DNA of 64,000 nt from CAMPKL01 sp963805925 (GCA_963805925.1 CAWDWB010000006.1:10310-74309); one strand, 5' to 3'. Positions 11,796 through 21,326 are shown, counted from the first letter of the stretch. Numbers and translations: made by a program. Notes: a model not told the origin generated them from the letters alone.

Positions 11796-12662
11796 GTGCG
11801 TCGCGCCGTATTCGTAATTTGCCTATTTATCTCGACGTGGGCTTGCTCCAAGGCGCCGCTCGATAAGGAGGGCATGGTCCACATCCCAGCGGGCGAGTTC
11901 GTCATGGGCACGAATGACGGCTTCCCTTACGAGGGACCGACACACCCGGTGCGCCTGGATGGATTCTGGATGGATGAAACGGAAGTGACCAACGCCGAGT
12001 TCTCCAAGTTCGTGGAAGAGACTTCATACGTCACCACCGCGGAACAGATCGGCGATGCAGGAGTCTTCTCTCCTGAACTCGAACAGTGGACGCTAGTGAA
12101 AGGCGCGGACTGGCGGCACCCCGAGGGTCGGAAGTCGAGCATGGACGAGCGTCTCGATCACCCCGTGGTGCATGTCTCGTGGTCCGACGCCGTCGCCTAC
12201 TGCACCTGGGACGGCAAACGCTTACCGACGGAAGCAGAGTTCGAATACGCGGCGCGCGGCGGCCTCGAAGGCGCGACTTACGCCTGGGGTAATGAGTTCA
12301 CGCCGGGCGGCAAATATCAGGCCAATACGTGGCAAGGCGAGTTCCCGCATCAAGAGGATGCGGCGGACGGCTTCCCAGGCGTTGCCCCGGTAAAGAGCTA
12401 CCCGCCAAACGGCTACGGGCTCTACGATATTGCCGGCAATGTGTGGGAGTGGGTCAACGACTGGTATGACCCGAACTACTATCGGGGTTCTCCCGTACGC
12501 AATCCGCCGGGACCACGCGAGGGCCGGGAGAAAGTGCAGCGAGGCGGAAGCTGGTTGTGCAGTGCGAACTACTGCCTGGGTTACCGGGTCGCCTCGCGAA
12601 TGATGACCGAACCCGACTCAGGCCTGAATAATCTTGGCTTCCGTTGCGTCGGCGACGAATAG
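11796..12662 (+). CDS. formylglycine-generating enzyme (FGE/SUMF1) lipoprotein
   Basis: 288 residues, GTG start. FGE oxidises the Cys of a CxPxR motif in sulfatases to formylglycine. The signal sequence MRRAVFVICLFISTWACSK has a Cys at a plausible lipobox. The SUMF1 fold is seen from MVHIPAGEFVMGTNDG through DETEVTNAEF and YDIAGNVWEWVNDWYD. The C-terminal RGGSWLCSANYCLGYRVASR keeps both catalytic, copper-binding cysteines (Cys255, Cys260) that many SUMF1-fold relatives lack, so it could be a true FGE. Two sulfatases with suitable motifs are encoded in the window at 25.8-27.3 and 53.9-55.3 kb. Export as a lipoprotein would mean activation outside the cytoplasm, which is unusual; the alternative is a SUMF1-fold protein with another target. 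Confidence 0.8.
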   Translation: MRRAVFVICLFISTWACSKAPLDKEGMVHIPAGEFVMGTNDGFPYEGPTHPVRLDGFWMDETEVTNAEFSKFVEETSYVTTAEQIGDAGVFSPELEQWTLVKGADWRHPEGRKSSMDERLDHPVVHVSWSDAVAYCTWDGKRLPTEAEFEYAARGGLEGATYAWGNEFTPGGKYQANTWQGEFPHQEDAADGFPGVAPVKSYPPNGYGLYDIAGNVWEWVNDWYDPNYYRGSPVRNPPGPREGREKVQRGGSWLCSANYCLGYRVASRMMTEPDSGLNNLGFRCVGDE

Positions 12663-12709
12663 CGGAAAGCCGCGCTTTTCGCCGCCGCCGCCATCGAGTA
12701 CGATGAAGC

Positions 12710-15217
12710 GTGGCGGGCAGCGATTTATCGGAAAGCTACGCAGAGCAGTCCTATCAGGGCCACAACGAAAGATCTCCGAAATGGCTCAACTTCTTCCAAC
12801 ACATCGCTGACGCCCTAGTAGAACGGTTCGAACCCAAGAAGCATCTCGATGCCGGTTGCGCTGGGGGATTGCTGGTCGAAGCGTTGCGCGAGCGAGGAGT
12901 TGAATCCTTTGGCATCGACTTCTTGAGCGACGCCCTCGACCAGGTACATCCCGACGTCCAACAGTATTGTCGTAGGGCTTCCCTCACTGAGCCGATCCCG
13001 GGCGGGCCGTATGACCTCGTCACCTGCATCGACGTGCTGGAACATCTGGAAGAAGCCGACGCGCTTCGAGCGATCGAGAATCTGACGGCCGTCACCGACA
13101 TCGTTGTCTTTTCGTCGACGCCCGACGACTTCGACGATCCGACTCACATCAACGTCCAACCTCTGTTGTATTGGCTGCGGGCATTTACCCGGCACGGTTT
13201 TTATCCCATTGCAGAAGCGGATGCCGGCTTCGTTGCGGAACACGCGTTCATCGTGCGCAGGACTTCCCCTCCTGGACCGGAACACGCACTGAAACTGTTC
13301 GCACAGATGGTGGAACTGCGCGAGGAGTCGCGCAGGTTGACGGAGCAGATTGAATCCGGCATGCACGCCCGCGTGATTGCCTTGGAATCGGAAGTGCAAG
13401 AAGCATCGGACGCCCTGGACGAAATACGAGAGAGCAGCGGTTGGCAGTTTATCAGCCAGTACCGATCCTGGCTGGAAGACTTCCATACGCAGCGTCCTAG
13501 TCTTTATAGGACCTGGGAGCGCGCGGCCGGGTTGGCCTTGGATCGCCTGACAAACGTTACGGCGCAAGACGACGATCGCATATTGGAGCGTTGGGACTAC
13601 GCCGAATGGATCGCTCGGAACGAGCCCACCGCAGACGAACTGACGGCGCAGTCACGGTTGGCGAACGATCTGGCCTATCGCCCCAAGATCAGCGTCATCA
13701 TGCCCGTTTTCGAGATATCGGCTGAAATCCTCGCAGCAGCGATTGATTCGGTGCAAGCCCAGACTTATGACAACTGGGAACTGTGCGCGAGCGTCATTCC
13801 GAGTCTCAACCCAGCCGCGGCGGCACTGCTGCGTGAACGGTCCGACAAAGATTCTCGTATCCGCATGTGCTCGCTGGAGTCGAACCTGGGCATTTCCGGA
13901 AATTCGGATAAGGGGCTGGAAACGGCGTCAGGGGAGTTCATCGCCCTTTTAGACCACGACGATACGCTGGCGCCGTTCGCCCTTTACGAGGCGGCGTTGC
14001 TGCTCAACGAAGATCCCGGGGCCAATTTCATTTACTCCGATCGCGACGAAATCAACGAGGACGGCAGCACACGCTCGAATCCTTTCTTTAAGCCGGGTTG
14101 GTCGCCTGACACCTTAATGAGCGCCAATTATCTGACGCACCTTTGCGTCATGCGAGCGGATCACGTCCGTGACATAGGCGGATGGCGTTCGGAAACGGAT
14201 GGAGCACAGGATTGGGATTTATTCCTTCGCGCGGCGTATAAACATGGCGGGGTGCGGCACATTCCCAAGGTCTTGTATCACTGGCGGCATGCGCGAAGCT
14301 CGGTGGCCGCAACCGGACTGGCCGGCAAGCCGTACGCCAGGGAAGCTCAGGTTCGCACAGTCGAGGCCTACTGCCGCAGCGCCAATCTGCCGCAGTCCGC
14401 AGCCTTTGTCGACGGATTTCCGAAGATCGTCTGGCGACTCAATGACCTTCCCAGCGTCACGGTCATCGTCCTGTCTCGCACCTTCGAAGTCGAAACGGTG
14501 GAGAAGGCGAAGTGGATCGCGCGACGTCCTGAATGCGAAGCCGCCGAAGTCATCTGCCCGGTAATCGATAGGCCCGCCTGCTCGGAAGACGGCGTGAGTT
14601 TCGTTTCCATCCCGGCGGGCTCCGACATCGCCGACGGAGCGAATCAGCTGGTCGACTCGGCGACCGGTGAGGTTCTAGTGTTCATCGACGCGGGCATCCA
14701 GTTGGAAGCGAGCGACTGGCTGCGAGAGATTGTCGGCGCCTTGATGTTGCCTGGCGTCGGCTTGTGCGGCTGCCACCTGGCGCACCATCGGAGTGGCGCC
14801 GTCCGCCACATCGGCATCGCCTTCGACGACGAAGGAAACGCCTCGCGGGTCCGCCCACGGCGCCAGCGGGCCTGGTTCTTGCCGCACTGGGATTCCTGGC
14901 TCCGCAATTGGAGCGCAACGAGCGGAGCTTGCTTTGCAATTCAACGCAGGACGTGGGATGAGGTTCGCGGATTCTCGGCTCCGAACGGCCACTCTCGTCC
15001 AGACATTCGACTCTGCCTCAAGCTCGCTGAGAAAGGTCTGCGCGTCGTGACCAATCCTGCGGCACGGGTCCTGCAAACGGCAACTGCCGCGCTGGAGCTC
15101 CCGCTGCGGGCACAAGACGAAGAGGACCGCCGGATTGTCCGCGAAGTCTTCCCGCAGGGGGACCCATACATCAATCCAAACCTTCGTTTGAATCACGGCA
15201 CGCTCGTGCCCCGTTAA
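12710..15217 (+). CDS. methyltransferase plus tandem GT2 glycosyltransferase fusion
   Basis: 835 residues. Residues 1-185 form a class I SAM methyltransferase (motif I LDAGCAGG at 46-53; TCIDVLEHLEE). A coiled-coil-like linker (about 205-250) leads to a GT-A family 2 glycosyltransferase (SVIMPVFE near 326, LLDHDDTLAP near 414, GWRSETDGAQDWDLFLRA). A second, shorter GT2-like region starts near 575 (SVTVIVLSR, VLVFIDAGIQ, ATSGACFAIQRRTW). Such multidomain proteins build and methyl-cap surface polysaccharides at the inner face of the membrane. The GTG at 12710 has no Shine-Dalgarno sequence, but a TACGAT box 5 nt upstream. It follows the FGE gene by 47 bp. The sugar is unknown, and the second GT domain may be inactive. 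Confidence 0.82.
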   Translation: MAGSDLSESYAEQSYQGHNERSPKWLNFFQHIADALVERFEPKKHLDAGCAGGLLVEALRERGVESFGIDFLSDALDQVHPDVQQYCRRASLTEPIPGGPYDLVTCIDVLEHLEEADALRAIENLTAVTDIVVFSSTPDDFDDPTHINVQPLLYWLRAFTRHGFYPIAEADAGFVAEHAFIVRRTSPPGPEHALKLFAQMVELREESRRLTEQIESGMHARVIALESEVQEASDALDEIRESSGWQFISQYRSWLEDFHTQRPSLYRTWERAAGLALDRLTNVTAQDDDRILERWDYAEWIARNEPTADELTAQSRLANDLAYRPKISVIMPVFEISAEILAAAIDSVQAQTYDNWELCASVIPSLNPAAAALLRERSDKDSRIRMCSLESNLGISGNSDKGLETASGEFIALLDHDDTLAPFALYEAALLLNEDPGANFIYSDRDEINEDGSTRSNPFFKPGWSPDTLMSANYLTHLCVMRADHVRDIGGWRSETDGAQDWDLFLRAAYKHGGVRHIPKVLYHWRHARSSVAATGLAGKPYAREAQVRTVEAYCRSANLPQSAAFVDGFPKIVWRLNDLPSVTVIVLSRTFEVETVEKAKWIARRPECEAAEVICPVIDRPACSEDGVSFVSIPAGSDIADGANQLVDSATGEVLVFIDAGIQLEASDWLREIVGALMLPGVGLCGCHLAHHRSGAVRHIGIAFDDEGNASRVRPRRQRAWFLPHWDSWLRNWSATSGACFAIQRRTWDEVRGFSAPNGHSRPDIRLCLKLAEKGLRVVTNPAARVLQTATAALELPLRAQDEEDRRIVREVFPQGDPYINPNLRLNHGTLVPR

Positions 15218-15233
15218 GCCGTGAGGCTGCGCT

Positions 15234-16589
15234 TTAGATATCCGTCAGCGGGTTGAGTTTGCCGGTGCTGTCGCCCAGTTGCTCCACCGGGGCGCCCATG
15301 CCGTCGAGCAGCGCCAGGAACAAGTTGTTCATCGGCGTATACTCCGGGTAGGCAACGTGCCGCCCAGGGCGCAGGGTACCGTTACCGCGCCCGAACAAGA
15401 CGACAGGCAAATTGTAGTGGAGATGCTGGTTGCCGTCGCTGATGCCGCTGCCGTACATCACCATCGAGTGATCCAAGAGCGTGCCGTCGCCGTCCTCGGT
15501 GGTCTTCATCTTTTCGATGAAATAACTCAGCAACTCGACGTGGAAGGTGTTGATCTTGGTCACCTTCTCGATCCACTCGGGATTGTTGCGGTGATGCGTA
15601 AGCGGATGGTGGCCGTCGGGGATTCCGGTCTCCGGATACGACTGGGCGCTGGCTTCGCGCACGTAAATCAGAGTCGCAACTCGAGTCAAATCAGCACGGA
15701 AGGCCATGACCTGCAAGTCATACATCAACTTTACGTGATCCGAGTAGAGGCCGGGAATGCCAGACGGCTTCTCCATGGTCGGCGTGAAATTGCGATTGTC
15801 TTGCTCGGCGCGCGTAATGCGGCGCTCGATGTCGCGGATCGAGTAGAGGTACTCGTCCACCTTACGCTTGTCGCCCGCTCCAAGATCCTTGACTAACTGT
15901 TTGGTGTGCTCTTGGGCAAAGTCGAGAATGCTCTTGCGGTCGTCGTTCATCCGCGCCTGCACCGCGGGATCCAAGCTGCCGTCGAGGCTGCCGAAAAGAC
16001 GTTCAAACACCGAACGCGGATTCGTCTCGGGCGGCATGGGCGTGGTCGGACTGCGCCAGGACAGGCTGTTCGTATAGGCGCAACTGTAGCCGGTGTCGCA
16101 GTTGCCGACCATGCGCGTGTCTTCGCAGCTCAGCTCGATTGAGGGCAAGGCCGTCTTGGAGGCGTTGGCCTGCGCGGCGATCTGATCGACGGAGATGCCG
16201 CTGCGCAGGTCGGCGCCGAGAGTCTTCTTGGGATGTACGCCTGTTAAGTAGCTGGCGCTGGCCCGGGCGTGGTCCCCACCGCCGTCGCCGAGAGCTTCGC
16301 CGCCGTGTTGCGCCAATCCCGTCAGGACGGACATTTCACTGCGATGCGGCTCAAGGGGCTTGAGGATACGCGTAAATTCGTAGTCTTCGCCCAGCTTTTC
16401 AGGCGTCCAGGCCGGCATGATGATGCCGTTGGGGACGTAACCAAAAGCGAGGCGCGTCGGCGTTTTCGCCGCAGCGGAACCCGTAGCGGCAAAAGCAGGA
16501 ACCATGGCGTCCAGCATCGGCAAGGCCAAAGCGGCGCCCAGGCCCTTCAGCATCGTACGTCTGGGTAGACTCTTTTTGGTGACGATCAT
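15234..16589 (-). CDS. DUF1552 family protein, Tat-exported
   Basis: 451 residues with a twin-arginine signal (SLPRRTMLKGLGAALALPML). The body is typical of DUF1552: YVPNGIIMPAWTPE, SYLTGVHPKKTLGADLRSG, SIELSCEDTRMVGNCDTGYS and a C-terminal LLDHSMVMYGSGISDGNQH. Its start overlaps the stop of the DUF1592-type gene by 4 nt (ATGA-type coupling at 16586-16589), so the two form a translationally coupled operon. DUF1552 proteins are common in Planctomycetes and Acidobacteria beside large haem-binding DUF1587-1595 proteins. Their biochemical role is unknown; the pair is presumed to act together in the periplasm or at the surface. Confidence 0.85.
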   Translation of the reverse strand: MIVTKKSLPRRTMLKGLGAALALPMLDAMVPAFAATGSAAAKTPTRLAFGYVPNGIIMPAWTPEKLGEDYEFTRILKPLEPHRSEMSVLTGLAQHGGEALGDGGGDHARASASYLTGVHPKKTLGADLRSGISVDQIAAQANASKTALPSIELSCEDTRMVGNCDTGYSCAYTNSLSWRSPTTPMPPETNPRSVFERLFGSLDGSLDPAVQARMNDDRKSILDFAQEHTKQLVKDLGAGDKRKVDEYLYSIRDIERRITRAEQDNRNFTPTMEKPSGIPGLYSDHVKLMYDLQVMAFRADLTRVATLIYVREASAQSYPETGIPDGHHPLTHHRNNPEWIEKVTKINTFHVELLSYFIEKMKTTEDGDGTLLDHSMVMYGSGISDGNQHLHYNLPVVLFGRGNGTLRPGRHVAYPEYTPMNNLFLALLDGMGAPVEQLGDSTGKLNPLTDI

Positions 16590-19093
16590 GATCCTTGATC
16601 TCCCCTGCTCCTGCTCTGGAACGGCAAACTCTTGACGATCTCCAACACCAGGCTGGAGAAACGATAGTCGCTCTCCGGCAAGCGCTCGGCAATGCCGCGC
16701 ACTGCTCTTCCATCGTAACGCTCGAGGCCGCGACCCAAGGCGTAGGTCAACATTTTGGAGGTCAGCGCCTCTGTGAACGCGGCTGCATCCGCTCTAAAAA
16801 CGCCCTTCAGGTCTTCGGGTCCATCAAAAGACGTTCCGTCGGGCAGTGCGCCGGACGGGTCGATGGCGAAATCGCCGTCCTTCTCGCGCCAAGCGCCGAC
16901 GGCGTCGTAGTTCTCCATCGCGAATCCGATCGGGTCCATCAAGTTGTGGCACGATGCACAAACGGCATTCGCGCGGTGCTGCTCCAACTGTTTCCGCAGA
17001 GATGCGGACTGCCCCACGGCCTCTTCGTTGAGGTTCGGTACGTTGGGAGGAGGAGGCGGCGGCGGCGCATTGAGGATGTTTTCGAGGATGAACTTACCCC
17101 GCAATACCGGCGAAGTGCGGTTCGGGTAGGAAGTCACCGTCAACACGCTGGCCTGGGTCAAAACGCCGCTGCGGTGAGTCCCGGTCAGGTCGACCTTGCG
17201 AAACTCCGGCCCGGCAACGCCGGCGATGCCGTAGTGGCGCGCGAGCCGTTCGTTCAAGAACGTGTACTTGGCGTCGATGAAATCGAGAATGCTGCGGTCT
17301 TCGTGAATGATGTTCTTGAAGAACAACTCCGTCTCTTGGCGCATCGACATCCGCAGATAGTCTTCAAAGTCGGGATACTTTTCGCGGTCGGGCGTGGCGG
17401 TTTGAATTCCCCGGAAGCGCAGCCATTGTCCGCCGAAATTATCGACGAGGGCGTCGGACTTGGGATCCAGCAGCATGCGCTTGACCTGCGCCTGGAGCAC
17501 CTCGGGATCGCGCAGTTTGCCTGCGGCCGCGGTCCGCAGCAGTTCGTCGTCCGGCATGCTGCTCCATAGGAAATAGGAGAGCCGCGAGGCCAACTCATAT
17601 TGGCTGATCTCGTAGGATGCGGGACCGGCGGCGGGCGGATCTTTCTCGATGCGGAATAGGAAGTCCGGCAGGACGAGAGTGGCCTTGAGCGCCAGACCAA
17701 TACTCTCGTCAAACGAGCGGCCTTGCTTTTGCGCGCGATCGACGAAACCAAGCAGTTGATCGACTTCCTGTGCCTGAACCGGCCGGCGGAAAGCGCGGCG
17801 CGCGAAGTCCGAGACGATCTTCCTAGCACAGGCCTCCACGTGACCGCCATGCAGGTGGCCGCAAGTGTAGATCTTTCGCAGGCTCTCCTCGGATGGGCCG
17901 GTCACGGGCTCGAAGGGGCCGACGACCTCAATCCAAGAAGCCTTCAGGGCGTCGGGGCCTTGCCGCAGATCCCGCTTGCCGAGTTCGATCATCTGGCGCT
18001 GGTACTCGGCCAATTCTTCGGGCTCCGCATTCTCGCCGGGGGGTTCTGGACCGCGGCTGCGCGGCCCGCGTCCGGCGGACTGCGGCGGCGGATTCTTGGT
18101 GGGGTTTGCTGCTCCGAATATCGGCGGCAAGCCTTCGAACTGGCGCAAGAACGAGGCAGCTAGCCAATGCCGGCCCTGATCAACGTGGACTCGGATCTCG
18201 CGTTTCTCGCCCTCACTCTGCTCCTCGGGAACCTCGATTGTGCCGACGATCTTGCCGTCGATCCAAAGGGCTAGTTGCGCCGGATCCGAACCTGGAGGGC
18301 GATTCCTTTGCGTGAAGACGCGCAACAGGTATTCGCCATCCGCCGGAAAACGGTGCATGGCGTGCACCGCTTGCGGCATGCTCAAGCCGGTCAGGTCGTA
18401 GTCGGTGTAGGAATAGTAGACAGGTTTCTCAACGTAGCCGCCTTCGACTTCGAGACGTCTTCTCTGCGGCGGTTGGTGGCGCAGCAACGTTGGCTCCACA
18501 TTGCGCGGCCCGTAGAGAGCCAGGTCGACCGCCGTCTCAGCCGCGGCGAGATACTTTTCCATCAGAATCGGCGACAGGGTCAGCACGTCGCCGATGTTGT
18601 CGAAGCCGTAGCCTGAATCATCTTCGGGAAAACCGGCAGCAGGCTCGAAATCTACTCCCAGCAAGTCGCGGATCGTGTTGTTGTACTCAGCACGATTTAG
18701 ACGGCGGGCCACGACGCGGCCCGGGTTGGCAGGCGTTTGCTCTTCCGCCCGCTCAAACTCTGCTTGGATCCAGTCGACGATGCTCTCCGCGGCAGCCTTG
18801 TCCGGCCGCGGCAAGCCAGGCGGCGGCATCTGCCCGAGACGGATCTTCTGCTCGACCTTCTCCCAATCGTCCCAATGCTCGACGACTGAGGCTGCAGTAT
18901 TGTACTGCTCTAGATTGATCTCGCCGGAGTGCAGTTGGGCGTTGTGGCAGGCGTAACAGTTCTGTTGCAAGAACGGCTGAACTAGCGCTTGAAAATCATC
19001 TTCGCCCGCCGATTGACCAAAAATCGGCAGGGACGCGAAAGCCACAACGCCAAGCGCGGCCGCGACCCGACACAACGTAGCAATCACACGCAT
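16586..19093 (-). CDS. exported haem-motif protein with DUF1587/1592/1588/1595/1585 domains
   Basis: 835 residues with a signal peptide (ATLCRVAAALGVVAFASLPI). The Planctomycete-type cytochrome segment gives a first haem motif CYACH (Cys46-Cys49-His50), and a second, CASCH, lies near residue 714. Between them are the DUF1587 (RLNRAEYNNTIRDLLGVDFE), DUF1595 (FARRAFRRPVQAQEVDQLL) and DUF1592/1588 regions (RLSYFLWSSMPDDELL, GVLTQASVLTVTSYPNRTSP). The family is thought to be extracytoplasmic and redox-linked, but no reaction is known. It is the first gene of the operon with DUF1552, and a TATAAT box (19122-19117 on the minus strand) lies 23 bp upstream of the ATG. Confidence 0.85.
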   Translation of the reverse strand: MRVIATLCRVAAALGVVAFASLPIFGQSAGEDDFQALVQPFLQQNCYACHNAQLHSGEINLEQYNTAASVVEHWDDWEKVEQKIRLGQMPPPGLPRPDKAAAESIVDWIQAEFERAEEQTPANPGRVVARRLNRAEYNNTIRDLLGVDFEPAAGFPEDDSGYGFDNIGDVLTLSPILMEKYLAAAETAVDLALYGPRNVEPTLLRHQPPQRRRLEVEGGYVEKPVYYSYTDYDLTGLSMPQAVHAMHRFPADGEYLLRVFTQRNRPPGSDPAQLALWIDGKIVGTIEVPEEQSEGEKREIRVHVDQGRHWLAASFLRQFEGLPPIFGAANPTKNPPPQSAGRGPRSRGPEPPGENAEPEELAEYQRQMIELGKRDLRQGPDALKASWIEVVGPFEPVTGPSEESLRKIYTCGHLHGGHVEACARKIVSDFARRAFRRPVQAQEVDQLLGFVDRAQKQGRSFDESIGLALKATLVLPDFLFRIEKDPPAAGPASYEISQYELASRLSYFLWSSMPDDELLRTAAAGKLRDPEVLQAQVKRMLLDPKSDALVDNFGGQWLRFRGIQTATPDREKYPDFEDYLRMSMRQETELFFKNIIHEDRSILDFIDAKYTFLNERLARHYGIAGVAGPEFRKVDLTGTHRSGVLTQASVLTVTSYPNRTSPVLRGKFILENILNAPPPPPPPNVPNLNEEAVGQSASLRKQLEQHRANAVCASCHNLMDPIGFAMENYDAVGAWREKDGDFAIDPSGALPDGTSFDGPEDLKGVFRADAAAFTEALTSKMLTYALGRGLERYDGRAVRGIAERLPESDYRFSSLVLEIVKSLPFQSRSRGDQGS

Positions 19094-19116
19094 TTCCCCG
19101 CCAAACGCCAGCCTCG

Positions 19117-19122
19117 ATTATA
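19117..19122 (-). promoter_or_regulatory. -10 box of DUF1592-DUF1552 operon
   Basis: Reads TATAAT on the minus strand, 23 bp before the ATG at 19093. No clear -35 element was seen. Confidence 0.45.
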
Positions 19123-19197
19123 CGTCCCCAGGCGAATTCTAATTGGAAAGCAAGAAACGGGGTGCGCGCATTGGTACGTGAAGGTACATTGAGTTTC

Positions 19198-20274
19198 GTG
19201 AGCAGGCAATCGACATCTGCGGCGACGGAATCAGAAATGTGGGCAGCGATCACGCGCCGTGATCCCGAAGCTGACGGACGGTTCTACTATTCCGTGCTCA
19301 CGACGGGCGTCTACTGCAAGCCATCTTGCGCGGCCCGCCAGCCTCGCCGCGAGAACGTAGCGTTCCACCGCGACCCAGCGGCGGCAGAACGCGCCGGGTA
19401 TCGGCCTTGCAAGCGCTGCAAACCGAATTTGCCGCCGCCGGAGGCGCGCAACCAGGCGCTGGTCGAGCGGATCTGCCGGCGGATCGAGCAGGCCGAGGAA
19501 TCGCCCTCTTTGGCCATGCTTGCCGAAGCCGCCGGAATGAGCCCTTTCACCCTGCAACGTACGTTCAAAGCGGTCGTCGGGGTGACGCCCAAGGCCTACG
19601 CCTCGGCCCAACGGGCCAAACGCCTTCGCGATGGCCTGCAACGCGGCGACTCTGTGACGGATGCGTTATATAACGCAGGTTTTGGCTCGAGCAGTAGGTT
19701 CTATGCCCAAGCCGACAGAGTCCTTGGCATGCGTCCCAGCGACTTCCGCGCCGGAGGCTGCTCGACGGAGATTCGCTTCGCCGCAGGCGAATGCACGCTG
19801 GGCTCCATCGTTGTCGCGGCAAGCAAGAAAGGTATTTGCGCGATCCTGTTGGGCGACAGCATCGAACGCCTCATTGCAGAACTCCGGGACCACTTCCCTG
19901 CCGCGCAACTCTCGGGCGGCGATCCCGAGTTCGATAAATGGGTGTCGCAAACGATCGCCCTTGTGGACGATCCGCGAATTGGTTTCGGCTTGCCGCTCGA
20001 CATCCGCGGCACCGCGTTTCAGCAACGGGTCTGGCAGGCTTTGTGCGATATCCCTGTGGGATCCACTGCCTCCTACGCAGCTGTAGCGAATCGAATCGGA
20101 CAGCCCAGAGCCGCTCGGGCCGTCGCCCGCGCTTGCGCCTCAAATCGAATCGCGGTAGCGATCCCATGCCATCGAGTTGTGCGTCAAGACGGCACGTTGG
20201 CCGGTTATCGTTGGGGCGTCAAGCGCAAGAGCGCGCTGCTCCAAGTTGAAAAAGAACTGAACAAGGGCTGCTAG
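19198..20274 (+). CDS. ada: Ada: bifunctional DNA repair methyltransferase and AraC-type activator
   Basis: Ada removes methyl groups from phosphotriesters and O6-methylguanine and, once methylated, activates the adaptive response. The N-terminal zinc domain keeps all four cysteines (GVYCKPSCAAR and RPCKRC: Cys40, 44, 71, 74 counted from GTG 19198). An AraC helix-turn-helix follows (SLAMLAEAAGMSPFTLQRTF), then the Ogt-type domain with the acceptor in AIPCHRVVR. The frame is open back to GTG 19162. GTG 19198 is preferred because it places the conserved Trp at residue 15, close to the E. coli protein, and a TACATT box lies 7 nt upstream. The product is 358 residues, full length. Confidence 0.93.
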   Translation: MSRQSTSAATESEMWAAITRRDPEADGRFYYSVLTTGVYCKPSCAARQPRRENVAFHRDPAAAERAGYRPCKRCKPNLPPPEARNQALVERICRRIEQAEESPSLAMLAEAAGMSPFTLQRTFKAVVGVTPKAYASAQRAKRLRDGLQRGDSVTDALYNAGFGSSSRFYAQADRVLGMRPSDFRAGGCSTEIRFAAGECTLGSIVVAASKKGICAILLGDSIERLIAELRDHFPAAQLSGGDPEFDKWVSQTIALVDDPRIGFGLPLDIRGTAFQQRVWQALCDIPVGSTASYAAVANRIGQPRAARAVARACASNRIAVAIPCHRVVRQDGTLAGYRWGVKRKSALLQVEKELNKGC

Positions 20275-20278
20275 GCTC

Positions 20279-20716
20279 CTAATCTTCGAACGCGCCGTCT
20301 TTCAATTTCCCCGCGGGCCAGAGTACGAGCAGTGCAAGCAACGCCGCTGTTGCCGCTAGTAGGTAGAGGCGAGCGCCGCAGGCGGCGCCAATGGCGCCGG
20401 TGACCCAAATGCTTGCAGCCGTGGTCACTCCTTGTACGCTGTGACGGGACTTGACGATCGATCCAGCGCCCAGAAAACCGATACCGGTCGCGACGCCCTC
20501 GATGATGCGGGATGTGTCCACGGAGACACCCTGTCCCCCTGCGGCTCGCTGCGCCAGTTGCAGCGCGGCTATCACGAATAGCGCGGCTCCCAGCGACACA
20601 AGCATGTGTGTGCGGAGACCAGCGACCTTGCCTTGAGCCTCTCGGTCCCAGCCGACCAGCGCGCCCGCAACGGCAGCAATGCTCAGCGGAACAATAGTCT
20701 CTACAGTTGCGGCCAT
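20279..20716 (-). CDS. MgtC/SapB family membrane protein
   Basis: 145 residues. Four or five hydrophobic segments and the family signature GVATGIGFLGAGSI, with the charged start VGWDREAQGKVAGLRTHMLV, identify an MgtC/SapB protein. Family members are inner-membrane proteins linked to survival in low magnesium or acid and to modulation of the ATP synthase in some species; they are not clear magnesium transporters. Its start follows the PRC-barrel stop after one base, so the two are co-transcribed. It is the last gene of the minus-strand stress cluster and converges on ada with a 4-bp gap. Confidence 0.88.
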   Translation of the reverse strand: MAATVETIVPLSIAAVAGALVGWDREAQGKVAGLRTHMLVSLGAALFVIAALQLAQRAAGGQGVSVDTSRIIEGVATGIGFLGAGSIVKSRHSVQGVTTAASIWVTGAIGAACGARLYLLAATAALLALLVLWPAGKLKDGAFED

Positions 20717-20717
20717 C

Positions 20718-21326
20718 CTACTGCGCGTGGGAGGCCGGCTTATAGCTTGGTTCCCTCTCCAGCGCTTCCTTGGAGACGGAGACGTCTATGGTCTCGCCCT
20801 TCCAACTCACTTGCGCTACCCAGGCAGTTGGAATCAGCACGGTCGACTTCTTCTTCCAACTGTAGGAGCGGCCGACAAAGTATTGAATGCGCCACTGCTC
20901 AAGCTCCACGAGCAGATCGTCGAGCGAACCGTAACCGCCATCCGAAGCAGCAAGATTGCAGCCGAGCATTGCATTGAAACTGCGCCACGGAGACTGCGGT
21001 TCCGGCGTATAGCTTGCCGGAGTATGCGGCGGACCCTCGTCGTTGATGGCCGCCCAGCCTTCCTCGGCCTTGGTAACAAAATTCTTGGGAGATATCGCAG
21101 TGAGTTCAGCGATGCTGTGTGAACTGGTTAATACGCGGTCTTCGCCAGCAAGAACTAGGCCATCGATGGCGATGAGTAGGCGCTCGCCGGAGAGAAACCC
21201 GCCAACAGGGACGACCACATAGCCGACCGTCCAGGTCCTCTCATCAATAAAGAAGTCCGAGATGCGGCCAGCTAAGCCATCCTCAGCTTGCATCTCAAAC
21301 CCGATCAGTTCCTTTAGACTCACCAT
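20718..21326 (-). CDS. PRC-barrel domain protein
   Basis: 202 residues. The N-terminal half (LIGFEMQAEDGLAGRISDFF, TWTVGYVVVPVGGFLSGERL) is a PRC-barrel. The second half contains a related stretch (LDDLLVELEQWRIQYFVGRS, STVLIPTAWVAQVSWKGETI), so the protein probably carries two barrels. PRC-barrel proteins without other domains often sit beside CsbD, DUF1328 and universal stress genes, as here, and are presumed to bind membranes or partner proteins. No catalytic residues are expected. It is directly upstream of mgtC. The C-terminal barrel is less certain than the first. Confidence 0.75.
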   Translation of the reverse strand: MVSLKELIGFEMQAEDGLAGRISDFFIDERTWTVGYVVVPVGGFLSGERLLIAIDGLVLAGEDRVLTSSHSIAELTAISPKNFVTKAEEGWAAINDEGPPHTPASYTPEPQSPWRSFNAMLGCNLAASDGGYGSLDDLLVELEQWRIQYFVGRSYSWKKKSTVLIPTAWVAQVSWKGETIDVSVSKEALEREPSYKPASHAQ

